Source: Acidobacteriota bacterium (GTDB lineage: Bacteria; Acidobacteriota; Terriglobia; Bryobacterales; Bryobacteraceae). Taken from it: a stretch of DNA of 64,000 bases. This document shows, one piece after another, positions 1-7,686 of the stretch (positions are counted from its first letter, which is position 1; each line of letters opens with the position of its first letter). Position numbers and translations under genes: made by a program. The notes beneath the pieces are model-generated. The model had not been told where the DNA came from, did not search any database, and worked only from the letters and a program-made list of their open reading frames with translations. The stretch spans positions 1 to 64,000 of the forward strand of contig JAFLBB010000016.1 of the NCBI GenBank assembly GCA_017304135.1, in the 5' to 3' direction.

Positions 1-2
1 AC

Positions 3-98
3 CGCGCCGGAATCAGCAAATCCGCAATCGCCCGCCGCCTTGAGATCGGCCGCACCTCGGTGCGCCGGATTCTGGCGGCCGATTCCAACCAGAAATAG
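3..98 (+). CDS. Site-specific recombinase (resolvase), C-terminal end only
   Basis: The window opens inside a reading frame that ends with a TAG at 96-98. The 31 visible residues include GISKSAIARRLEIGRTSVRR, which is the helix-turn-helix (HTH_7 type) DNA-binding tail found at the C-terminus of serine resolvases/invertases. The catalytic N-terminal domain lies outside the window, so family and activity cannot be confirmed. A recombinase here suggests that mobile DNA lies to the left. An IS3/IS30-like helix-turn-helix protein would be an alternative, but the short terminal position of the HTH favours a resolvase. Confidence 0.6.
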   Translation, partial: RAGISKSAIARRLEIGRTSVRRILAADSNQK

Positions 99-204
99 GT
101 CCGCCCTGTGGTTCACGTAGCGCTCACTGCCTATCGACAACTACATGGGTGGATCCCTCCTCCACTGGTAATCCGCGCCATTGAGGCGCACTGAAATTCC
201 CGGG

Positions 205-1773
205 TTAGCGAAGAGTGAGGCCTCCCACGGAATTCCGCGCGGCCGGGAGTCCTCTTTTTTCGGGATCCTGCTCGGCCATCTCGGCAATGACGCGAAACTC
301 GACTCGTTCCCCGCTCCCCTTCATCCCGCGGACCAGAACGCGCCAGGAGCCACGCTCAGGCTCAGACAACCGGAACGAGACGCCTGCCGGATCAAATCCC
401 GCGGGATCGGCGTAGCTGGCATAATGATGGCCGCTTGGGCTCACCAGCGAGAGGTCCAAAGCCCCGGTTTCCGTCTGGCCTTCGAGCCGCACGACGAACG
501 AGCGCACACGCGGGCCGGCGGTTAGCAGTTGCGTCCACACCTCGGTCACCGCGACGCTGCCGGCGTAGGTCTGGCCGGAGGCACTGTTGCAGTCTCCCGT
601 GGCGGCGTTTGCCGACGACACGTCGAATTGCCCTCCTCGATAGCCGCGCCCTGGAAGGTCCTCGAAACGGAACGGAAGGCTCGGGGATGAGATAGAGGGC
701 GCCCGGGTCACGTGGACATGAACATGATGTCCGCCACCCTGCCCTACGGTATAGCCGCTGTTCCCGGCGGTTGCGAGCGGTTGGCCCTGGACGACGCGTT
801 CCCCTTCCTTTACCCGAAACGACCCTGTCCTCAGATGGGCGTAGTGGCTGTACTCGCCGTCATCGTGCTGTATCGTGATGTAATTGCCGAAGATTCGACG
901 GCTGGGCGTCTGGCCCAACTTGAGGTCGAAGGTATGTGCGACCCCCGCCCGCATCGCCACGATGCATGCGCCGGACTTTGGCGCAATGTCCCACGCATGG
1001 CGGCTTCGTCCAAAGTGCGAGAATCCGCCGTACGGCCCTTGTGTAATGGTCCACGTTTGGCCGGCCGGCGTGGGGAGCTTATATGCGGCAGGGCTGGAAA
1101 TCAGAAATCGCATGGGCGGACTTTGCCGGCCGTCCGGGTTCTTCACGATCACCAGATACTCGGCGGCGGGCAGCGTCGATAACCGGACTGTCATACGTTC
1201 ACCGTTCGAGCCAGTAGGAATCAGCATGGCAATGTATTTCCAGCCACCTTCCTTCGTATATTGCGCGACGTTGAGGATCGAGTCGCTGACGAAACCTTGA
1301 CCGCGAATATCGAGATCGGTATGCCGGCCCTCAATCTCGGCGCGATCGATACTGGTGATGCGTGGCGCGGAAGGATCGATCGATGCGGTGACTTCGAAGG
1401 TGCGCGTTGCGAGCACCGCGGCGCCGCTGGTGACTCGGACGGTCCAGACGCCGGGCAACCGCGAGGCTGGGAACCCACCCAGGGGCAGGCCGGTTACGAA
1501 GCACAGCGACGGGGCGGCGGGAAGCGAGTCATACGCGGATGACGTGTGGATCTGGCCGCCGGGTTCGAGCCACTCGACGGCGAGCCGGTCGCCGGTGCGC
1601 AGCCCTCGAGCAACGAAGCGGAGGTACACCTGATCGCTGGTGTTCTCAAATCGAGCGTAGCCGCCCGAGACCGCGCATGCCGATTCGTCGGCAGCGGCTC
1701 CCAGCCTTGTCTGGTCGACCGTCAACGCGGTTGCGGGAAGGGCTAGGAGGAAAACAACCAGCAGGCCGAGCAT
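205..1773 (-). CDS. Secreted M23 family metallopeptidase with IPT/TIG domain
   Basis: Probable exported cell-wall endopeptidase of about 522 residues. The start at 1773 (ATG) is chosen because it opens directly into a signal peptide (MLGLLVVFLLALPATA); a longer frame from 1833 would put 20 unconvincing residues in front. After an N-terminal beta-rich region comes an IPT/TIG-like segment (PRITSIDRAEIEG...), then the M23 zinc peptidase core with RHAWDIAP, a YITIQHDDGEYSHYAHL strand and the HVHVHV metal-binding motif. The C-terminal ~100 residues resemble a P/Homo-B-type beta sandwich (LDLSLVSPSGHHY). It is a lone minus-strand gene, separated from the next gene by about 470 bases. The first metal motif is shorter than the usual HxxxD spacing, so activity is likely rather than certain. 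Confidence 0.8.
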   Translation of the reverse strand: MLGLLVVFLLALPATALTVDQTRLGAAADESACAVSGGYARFENTSDQVYLRFVARGLRTGDRLAVEWLEPGGQIHTSSAYDSLPAAPSLCFVTGLPLGGFPASRLPGVWTVRVTSGAAVLATRTFEVTASIDPSAPRITSIDRAEIEGRHTDLDIRGQGFVSDSILNVAQYTKEGGWKYIAMLIPTGSNGERMTVRLSTLPAAEYLVIVKNPDGRQSPPMRFLISSPAAYKLPTPAGQTWTITQGPYGGFSHFGRSRHAWDIAPKSGACIVAMRAGVAHTFDLKLGQTPSRRIFGNYITIQHDDGEYSHYAHLRTGSFRVKEGERVVQGQPLATAGNSGYTVGQGGGHHVHVHVTRAPSISSPSLPFRFEDLPGRGYRGGQFDVSSANAATGDCNSASGQTYAGSVAVTEVWTQLLTAGPRVRSFVVRLEGQTETGALDLSLVSPSGHHYASYADPAGFDPAGVSFRLSEPERGSWRVLVRGMKGSGERVEFRVIAEMAEQDPEKRGLPAARNSVGGLTLR

Positions 1774-2242
1774 TGGGACTACATGCTCTATCGGCAGACA
1801 CGGCTGAGGGGTCCAGTGCAACCCAGGCGGCACGCAGGTTCAGAAAGAAGCGCCGATGAGCGAGGAATGCAACCTGGAGCGGCAAGTGCTTGTGATTACA
1901 ACGAAACCGATCGAAACGCATCCATCCGGGGTCCGAGGGAGCCAACCTTCCCTTCGCGTTGAAAACACAGAACATAATTTCGCGCCACTCTCCCTGGCAT
2001 TGATTCTAAACGGGTTATCTGTTGGAATCGATGCCGTCCTGAGTCGCCGTCTCAGGGGTTGGCAATGGTCACCAGATGGAAGCGAACCAGCCGCCGGTTC
2101 GAATGGACCGCCGGAGTTCCTGGTGCGGGAACTGGCTGACCACTCATGAATGTCCAGCCCGCGGTAGTGGAGCGTTCATGGTGGCTCTTCTGGTTGCGCT
2201 TTCAGCTGGTCCTGCGAGAATACGCTCTGGCCGGCGGGACTG
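1774..2242. other. Intergenic region without recognisable gene
   Basis: About 470 bases between the M23 peptidase and the symporter gene. Short open frames exist on both strands, for example 1856-2149 on the plus strand, but none has a convincing ribosome binding site, domain or export signal. No clear terminator hairpin or tRNA was seen. It presumably holds the promoter of the M23 gene and the 3' end of the operon transcript to the right. Confidence 0.4.
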
Positions 2243-3850
2243 TTAGCAGAACCAAATATAGAGAAGCGCAAGGAAAATGGCGAGGAGCAGGGCCAACACA
2301 CTGGGGTCGGCCAGGCGGGCTTGTTTTGGTTTCAGACTGTGGAGCGGATTGGACCACGTGAGTCCGGCAATTTGTTCGGCGGCAGGCGCAGGCGTGCACA
2401 GGCTGGTTACGAAGTAGATTGAGCTGCAGATGCAGAACAGCCACCACGCCTGCAGCATAAACGGAATGCCCCAGCCTTCGGTGATCAACTTGTGATTGCC
2501 CACAATGGGCAAATCAGCCAAGAACGCCGCGGCGCCGAGGAGGAATCCACAAATCAAGGTGGCCATAGCCGCCTGCCACGTGCCACGCTTCCAAAACACG
2601 CCCCAGAGAAACACTGTCGTGATCGGGGGTGCGAGGTCGGCGGCGATGGCGTTGATCGCCTCAAAGATGCTCGTGTAACGCCCCCCCTGCGTGGACCATA
2701 CCATTGCCAAGAGCATGACCACGACCGCGCTCAGGCGTCCGATGCGCACTTCGGTACGATCATCGATGTCCGGGCGAAGCCGGCGGGCGATATCGACCGC
2801 GACGAGGGTTCCACAACTATTGAGCGCCGAGGCGATTGTGCTCATGAGGGCCGCGAGAACACCGGCGCAGATGAGCCCGCGCAACCCTACGGGGACCAGT
2901 TGCAGGATGAGCACCGGGAGGGTCTGGTTGCTGTTCGACCCGATGAGGTCGCGGAAGAGCACGTATCCCAGAACGCCGGGCAAGACCATGAGGAAAACGG
3001 GGAGGATTTTGAGGAGTCCGGCAAACAGCGGTCCGAGCTGGGCGTCACGCTCGGTCTTAGCGCCGAGCACGCGCTGCACGATGGTCTGATCGGTGCACCA
3101 ATACCAGATGCCGAGGACCGGGTAGCCGAGGAGGACGGAGTACCAGGCAAGCCCGACGGAGTTGTCTGTCCGCAGCATGCTCAGTTGATCGGGCTTCACG
3201 GCGAGCCGGAGATCGGCAATTGAGTGAATGCCATGCGAGGGGAGTGCGAGCACAGCGAGTACGGTTACGATGACGGCGCCGGCGAGGAGGAGCACTGTCT
3301 GGATCGCTTCGGTAACGACCACGGCGCGGAGGCCGCCGGCGACGGTGTAAATGGAGGTAACGAAAGAGACCAGGACAATGGAGGTGACGACGTCGATGCC
3401 GAAGAACTGGTCAAATACGACAGCACCGGCATAGAGGCTCATGCCGATGTGGATGAACAGCGCTCCGATGATGCCCATGAAGGCGAGCATGCCGCGGGCG
3501 CCGCTGCAGTAGCGGCGTTCGAGGAATTCAGGCAGGGTGGCGATCCGGCTGCGGTAATAGAACGGAGCGAACACGAGGGACAGCAGGATGAGCGTGAGGG
3601 TGGCCATCCACTCGAAGTTGCCCCAGACGAGCCCCTCGTTATAGCCTGACGCCGCAAGCCCCACGAGGTGGATAGTCGAGATGTTCGAGGCAAACAGGGC
3701 CGAGCCGATCATGACCCAACCAAGCGACCGGCCGGCGAGAAAGTACTCGCTGCTGCTCTTCGAGGCGTGGCGCGAGGAGAGATATCCAGCGGCAACCACT
3801 GCGGTCAGATACAGCAGGACGATGGCAAGGTCGAGCGGGTGAATCGTCAT
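2243..3850 (-). CDS. Sodium:solute symporter (SSS family)
   Basis: Inner-membrane Na+-coupled transporter of 535 residues, the usual size for the PutP/SGLT (SLC5) superfamily. The first helix begins at once (LDLAIVLLYLTAVVAAGYL), followed by the SSS signature EYFLAGRSLGWVMIGSALFASNIS, which is typical of sugar and organic-acid members, and about 14 hydrophobic segments. It is the last gene of a minus-strand run: its ATG overlaps the stop of the DapA-family lyase by 4 bases (3847-3850), so the two are probably translationally coupled and the transporter likely brings in that enzyme's substrate or a precursor. The substrate cannot be read from sequence; proline or hydroxyproline, sialic-acid-like sugars or uronates are possible. 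Confidence 0.88.
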   Translation of the reverse strand: MTIHPLDLAIVLLYLTAVVAAGYLSSRHASKSSSEYFLAGRSLGWVMIGSALFASNISTIHLVGLAASGYNEGLVWGNFEWMATLTLILLSLVFAPFYYRSRIATLPEFLERRYCSGARGMLAFMGIIGALFIHIGMSLYAGAVVFDQFFGIDVVTSIVLVSFVTSIYTVAGGLRAVVVTEAIQTVLLLAGAVIVTVLAVLALPSHGIHSIADLRLAVKPDQLSMLRTDNSVGLAWYSVLLGYPVLGIWYWCTDQTIVQRVLGAKTERDAQLGPLFAGLLKILPVFLMVLPGVLGYVLFRDLIGSNSNQTLPVLILQLVPVGLRGLICAGVLAALMSTIASALNSCGTLVAVDIARRLRPDIDDRTEVRIGRLSAVVVMLLAMVWSTQGGRYTSIFEAINAIAADLAPPITTVFLWGVFWKRGTWQAAMATLICGFLLGAAAFLADLPIVGNHKLITEGWGIPFMLQAWWLFCICSSIYFVTSLCTPAPAAEQIAGLTWSNPLHSLKPKQARLADPSVLALLLAIFLALLYIWFC

Positions 3851-4743
3851 AAAGGCGGCCGGGTGGCGACTGCGTGGCGGATGGTGGCGAGAACCTGTTC
3901 GCGCTCTTCGCCGACGATGGGGAGGCGGGGAGCGCGGGTGGTTTCACTACCGAGGCCGGTCTCCACCATGGCGAGTTTGATGTACTGCACGAGCTTGATC
4001 TTCGTATCGAGGTGGAGGAGGGGCGTGTACCAGCGGTAGAGTTCGCGAGCTTCCTTCCATTTGCCGGACGTAGCGAGCTGCCACAGCGCCTGATTCTCGC
4101 GGGGGAAGGCATTTACGAGGCCGGAAACCCAGCCGGTGGCGCCGAGCAGGATGCTTTCGAGAACTAAGTCGTCCACGCCGCTGAAGAGGAGGAAGCGATC
4201 GCCATGGAGGTTGATGATGTCGGTGATGCGGCGAACATCATCGGAGGACTCCTTGATGGCGACGATGTTCTCTTCCACGGCGAGTTCGGCGAACTGGGGG
4301 GGCGTCACGTCGACGTAGTAGGCGACGGGATTGTTGTAAATCATGATCGGCAGAGAGGTGGACTGGGCCACGGCGCGGAAGTGAGCAATCGCTTCGCGGC
4401 TGTCGGCCTTGTAGATCATGGCGGGAAGCACCATGAGGCCGTCGATGCCGATCTTCTCCGCGTCCTGAGCAAAGCGGCAGGCAAGACGCGTGGTGTTCTC
4501 CGCAACGCCTGAGAGAACGGGTACGCGGCCATCGACGACTTCGCGCATGGCGCGGAGTACGGTGAGTTTCTCCTCGTACTCGAGGGCGGTGTTCTCGCCG
4601 ACGCTGCCCAGGAGAATGAGACCGGAGATACCGGCCTGAATCATGTAGTCGAGGTGGCGAGCGGTGGCGTCGAGGTCGAGTGAGCCGTCGGTGGCGAATT
4701 GGGTCGTGGCGGCTGGGTACACCCCGTTCCAGGTAACAGTCAT
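3847..4743 (-). CDS. Dihydrodipicolinate synthase (DapA)/N-acetylneuraminate lyase family protein
   Basis: Class I aldolase-type TIM barrel of 298 residues, full length for the family. The Schiff-base lysine is K164 (AIKESSDD) and the catalytic tyrosine is Y136 (IMIYNNP); the keto-acid binding loop is GSVGENTAL (from residue 46). These are the family's core catalytic residues. True DapA is unlikely, because the gene sits in a catabolic run between a LamG protein and a symporter, overlapping the latter. The sequence style matches the subgroup often found beside hydroxyproline catabolic genes (pyrroline-4-hydroxy-2-carboxylate deaminase-like). A 2-keto-3-deoxy sugar acid aldolase or dehydratase is the main alternative. 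The family call is firm; the substrate is inference. Confidence 0.85.
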   Translation of the reverse strand: MTVTWNGVYPAATTQFATDGSLDLDATARHLDYMIQAGISGLILLGSVGENTALEYEEKLTVLRAMREVVDGRVPVLSGVAENTTRLACRFAQDAEKIGIDGLMVLPAMIYKADSREAIAHFRAVAQSTSLPIMIYNNPVAYYVDVTPPQFAELAVEENIVAIKESSDDVRRITDIINLHGDRFLLFSGVDDLVLESILLGATGWVSGLVNAFPRENQALWQLATSGKWKEARELYRWYTPLLHLDTKIKLVQYIKLAMVETGLGSETTRAPRLPIVGEEREQVLATIRHAVATRPPL

Positions 4744-4759
4744 TGGTTCTCCTTATGAG

Positions 4760-6850
4760 CTAGTCTCGTGAGACGGTGATGCGAAGCGGAGTTTCCGAGG
4801 AGTGGCGCAGGAAAACGACGAGGCCGGCGCCGTCGATGTGGTGGGTGAGGCCGGTGCGCAGCGCGCTGCCCTCGGAGAGCAGGCGGCCATTGACCCGGAC
4901 CCTTGCTTGCGACGCGTTCCAATTCCGGATGAGCAGCGCGGGATTGACGAGGGGCGAACCCGGGTTGGCCTGGAGCGTTACGTCGAGTGCAGTTGCCGAG
5001 GCTTCGCGGCGCACAAGGACGAAGGCTCGTTCGAGGCGGTCGAATCCCTTCGATTCAAAGCCCGTGGAGTGTGCGCTGACGGGAGGCGGATTGAGCCAGG
5101 ATTTGGCTAGCGGCAACAGCTCCGTGACGCCTCCCGTGGTGAGTCCGTTGAGCATGACCATGGTGATGCCATCGGGGCGCTCCTGGTGCGGCATCCAGGA
5201 TTGAATGTGGGTGAGGGAGCTGTGGGAAACGCGGTCCGGGGCAACCGCCCAGCGGCCATTGGAGCGGATCTGCTGCGACACGGGCCAGTGGTTCCACCAG
5301 GGAAACATCGAGCGCTCGCGGATGATCTCGCCGGCGTAGCAATCGATGGCCACGTGGCGCGGGTCGACGACGACGAACGGGCTATAGCGGGCCTTCAGGT
5401 TCACGAGGTGAATATTGCCATGGGCCGGCTTGGTGAGCCACTTGTGGAGGTGAGTGTCCACGTCAGAGATGCGATGCATCACTTTGAGGGTTTCCGGGTC
5501 GAAGGTGGCCGGCTCACCGGGCGGTTCCTTTTCCCAGTTATATGTGTGGGTCTCGCCGTTCATGTTGCCGAGCGTGATTGCGCCGGCTTTGATGTTGTCC
5601 TCAGGGCGTGTACCTGGCGGATTGATGACGATGGACTCGTGGAACTGGCGGAAGTTGATTTCGCCGCGGCCTTGGCCCGGCACGACGTACGGACTGGAGG
5701 AAAAGGTCTGAATCTTACGGGAGCAGGAGCCGTCCGGGTAGACCGTATAGGTCTCTTCCACCCAGTCGCCCCAACCGGTTAGCGGATCGACGAAGACCGG
5801 CTCGTAGTGGACGCTCACGGGGGCATACCGCCACTGCACCACTACACGCGCGGGCGTGCTTTCCAGGATCTTCACTGTGGAATAGCGGGCCTGTTTATCG
5901 GCCATCGGTTCGGCGCTTGTGGGCATGCCCTCGCGTTGGTTTTCATAGAACTCGTTCGTGTACCAGATGCCGTTCTCCGTGACCCAGGCAGGCACATAGC
6001 TGGTGCCGCGCCAGAAGACGAGCCGCGTGGGGTTATCGTCGAAGCGGACGACGACATCGGGTTGTTCGCCAACACGCCACAGCCGCTCCCACTCCTCCGT
6101 ATAGCGGAGCCGGGTGTAGTAGGCGCCAAAGCGGCCAGGGCCTTTCGGACCGGCAGGGAGCACGGGAGGGCCAAGCGGGTTCTGAGCCGGCGGCTGGGGG
6201 GAGGAGAATTGGGACAGTGCTTGATCGTGGATGGCCACTTCATCGATCAGGCCGTCGAAGGAGTAGGCGACATCGGCCACGACCCGCACTTCTTCGCTGA
6301 GAGGACGCGGCGTGAGATTGCGGGCGATCCAGAGATCGGTGGCAGCGGCGGCTTCAAGCGGGCCTGTCACGGCGAGCGCACCGGCCGGCGCCCCATTCCA
6401 ATAGAGGCGGATGCCGCTGGCCGGATCAAAGGCCGCCGCAATGTGATTCCAACGGTACAGGGGCAGCGGCTTTTCCGAACGCGACTCGATCCACTTGCCG
6501 GCGACGGCGACGTGGAGCCCAAAGTGGCCGTTGGGGTCGATGGAGAAGGAGAAGCCGCGGCGGAGGTTCTGTTCCTGATTGACGATGGCGCACCATGTCC
6601 AGGGATAGGTCTGGATGGCCACCCAAGCTTCGATGGTGAACGCCCCGTTCAGGCGAGGGGCCTGCGCAGCGGGGCGGATGAGGTGCGTCGTCTGGCCGTC
6701 GGAGCGGAGCGATTGGCCGGAGATGCCTGGGGAGAAGCGGTGGAATCCCTGCCATTGATCACTGGCCTCGATTCGTTCAAACGACCAGGAGGCTACGGGT
6801 GCGGCGGAAGTGATTCCGGCAAGGAGTAGGGGGAAGAGGGCGAACTTCAT
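4760..6850 (-). CDS. Secreted LamG-domain protein, function unknown
   Basis: Exported protein of 696 residues with a signal peptide MKFALFPLLLAGITSA. The start at 6850 is supported by that signal and by an ATGA overlap with the upstream TauE/SafE gene. An open frame continues upstream to 7129 but is only a shadow of that gene. Residues about 20-220 form a concanavalin-like LamG jellyroll (AFTIEAWVAIQTYP, WNHIAAAFDPASGIRLYWNG, IDEVAIHDQALS). The remaining ~470 residues are a conserved-looking domain rich in W/Y (RLRYTEEWERLWRVGE, WGDWVEETYTVYPDG) that I cannot assign. LamG domains usually bind carbohydrate or sulfated glycans. Its place among peptidases, a sulfatase and a TonB receptor points to extracellular or periplasmic handling of an imported polymer. 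Confidence 0.72.
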   Translation of the reverse strand: MKFALFPLLLAGITSAAPVASWSFERIEASDQWQGFHRFSPGISGQSLRSDGQTTHLIRPAAQAPRLNGAFTIEAWVAIQTYPWTWCAIVNQEQNLRRGFSFSIDPNGHFGLHVAVAGKWIESRSEKPLPLYRWNHIAAAFDPASGIRLYWNGAPAGALAVTGPLEAAAATDLWIARNLTPRPLSEEVRVVADVAYSFDGLIDEVAIHDQALSQFSSPQPPAQNPLGPPVLPAGPKGPGRFGAYYTRLRYTEEWERLWRVGEQPDVVVRFDDNPTRLVFWRGTSYVPAWVTENGIWYTNEFYENQREGMPTSAEPMADKQARYSTVKILESTPARVVVQWRYAPVSVHYEPVFVDPLTGWGDWVEETYTVYPDGSCSRKIQTFSSSPYVVPGQGRGEINFRQFHESIVINPPGTRPEDNIKAGAITLGNMNGETHTYNWEKEPPGEPATFDPETLKVMHRISDVDTHLHKWLTKPAHGNIHLVNLKARYSPFVVVDPRHVAIDCYAGEIIRERSMFPWWNHWPVSQQIRSNGRWAVAPDRVSHSSLTHIQSWMPHQERPDGITMVMLNGLTTGGVTELLPLAKSWLNPPPVSAHSTGFESKGFDRLERAFVLVRREASATALDVTLQANPGSPLVNPALLIRNWNASQARVRVNGRLLSEGSALRTGLTHHIDGAGLVVFLRHSSETPLRITVSRD

Positions 6851-7683
6851 TTCGGATCTCCCGAGCGGAGCATGAGGATGGCGGCATAGAGTACGACGAC
6901 AATGACCAGCCAGCGCAGGCCCTCCAGCGGCAGCGACTTCACCACGAACGCCGCCAGAGGGACGCCGGCTAAACCGCCGAGGGCAAGGCCCAGGGCGACG
7001 GGCGCGGAGAAGGATTTGCGCCGCACAAACTGCGTGCTTGCCACGGGCATGAGGAAGGCCGAGGAGCCCATCATGATGGGGAAGGCGGCGGCGGGATTCA
7101 TGCCGAGCAGGCTCACCATGGTCATGCATGGAGCATAGAAGCCGATGCCGAGCGTGCTGATGGCTCCGAAGACAGCATTGCCAGCGACCGCGGCGAGCAG
7201 TTTCCAGCCAGAGAGCCCGAGCGCGTTGCCGCCGGCGGGAAATAGATCAAACTGGCGCATGAACAAGACCGCGGCGGCGAAGAGCAGGGCGCCGCCGACG
7301 CCTAACTGCACTGCGCGCAGGGGGAATCCGGCAACGGCGGCGGCGCCAAACCAGGCGCCCACGACAGCAGCGGCGATGAGGAGCAGAAGAGTGAGCGAGT
7401 CAACCTCGATGGCTGAGATGTAGATGACAGCCTGCAGCACCGTTGGCAGTGTGTGGCCCGCGTTCAATGTTCCCGGGATGAGTTGATCGGGCACCATCGA
7501 GCGGAACTTGAATATGGCCGTGGTGGTGGCGAAGGAGCCGATGCCGAGCGTATCGAAGAAGTTGGTGACGAAGCCGGTGAGGAGGTGGCCGGGCCCGGGG
7601 CGTGCGCCGGCGGAAGCGCGGAAGAAGAGCGAAGCATAGGCGACGGTGAAAACACCCAGGACGAGATAGATTGCGGTGACCAT
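6847..7683 (-). CDS. TauE/SafE (TSUP) family membrane transporter
   Basis: Integral membrane protein of 278 residues with about eight hydrophobic helices in two similar halves. It carries the TSUP hallmarks FFDTLGIGSFATTTAIFK in the first half and FGAISTLGIGFYAPCMTMVSLLG in the second. Family members export sulfite, sulfonates or related small anions. The gene lies 3 bases after the M1 aminopeptidase gene and overlaps the LamG gene by 4 bases, so it belongs to the same transcript. With a sulfatase upstream, export of sulfite or sulfate-related products is a reasonable guess, but nothing in the sequence fixes the substrate. Confidence 0.82.
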   Translation of the reverse strand: MVTAIYLVLGVFTVAYASLFFRASAGARPGPGHLLTGFVTNFFDTLGIGSFATTTAIFKFRSMVPDQLIPGTLNAGHTLPTVLQAVIYISAIEVDSLTLLLLIAAAVVGAWFGAAAVAGFPLRAVQLGVGGALLFAAAVLFMRQFDLFPAGGNALGLSGWKLLAAVAGNAVFGAISTLGIGFYAPCMTMVSLLGMNPAAAFPIMMGSSAFLMPVASTQFVRRKSFSAPVALGLALGGLAGVPLAAFVVKSLPLEGLRWLVIVVVLYAAILMLRSGDPK

Positions 7684-7686
7684 GGA

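Noticed and set aside
3847-4743. Biosynthetic DapA of lysine synthesis
   Set aside because: The gene is embedded in a catabolic operon and coupled to a symporter, and the sequence style matches the catabolic subgroup of the family.
5807-6829. 340-residue plus-strand open frame
   Set aside because: Antisense to the LamG gene, low-complexity composition and no start signal.
6851-7129. N-terminal extension of the LamG protein
   Set aside because: The extra residues are the shadow of the TauE/SafE gene. The ATG at 6850 opens into a clean signal peptide and overlaps the upstream stop by ATGA.
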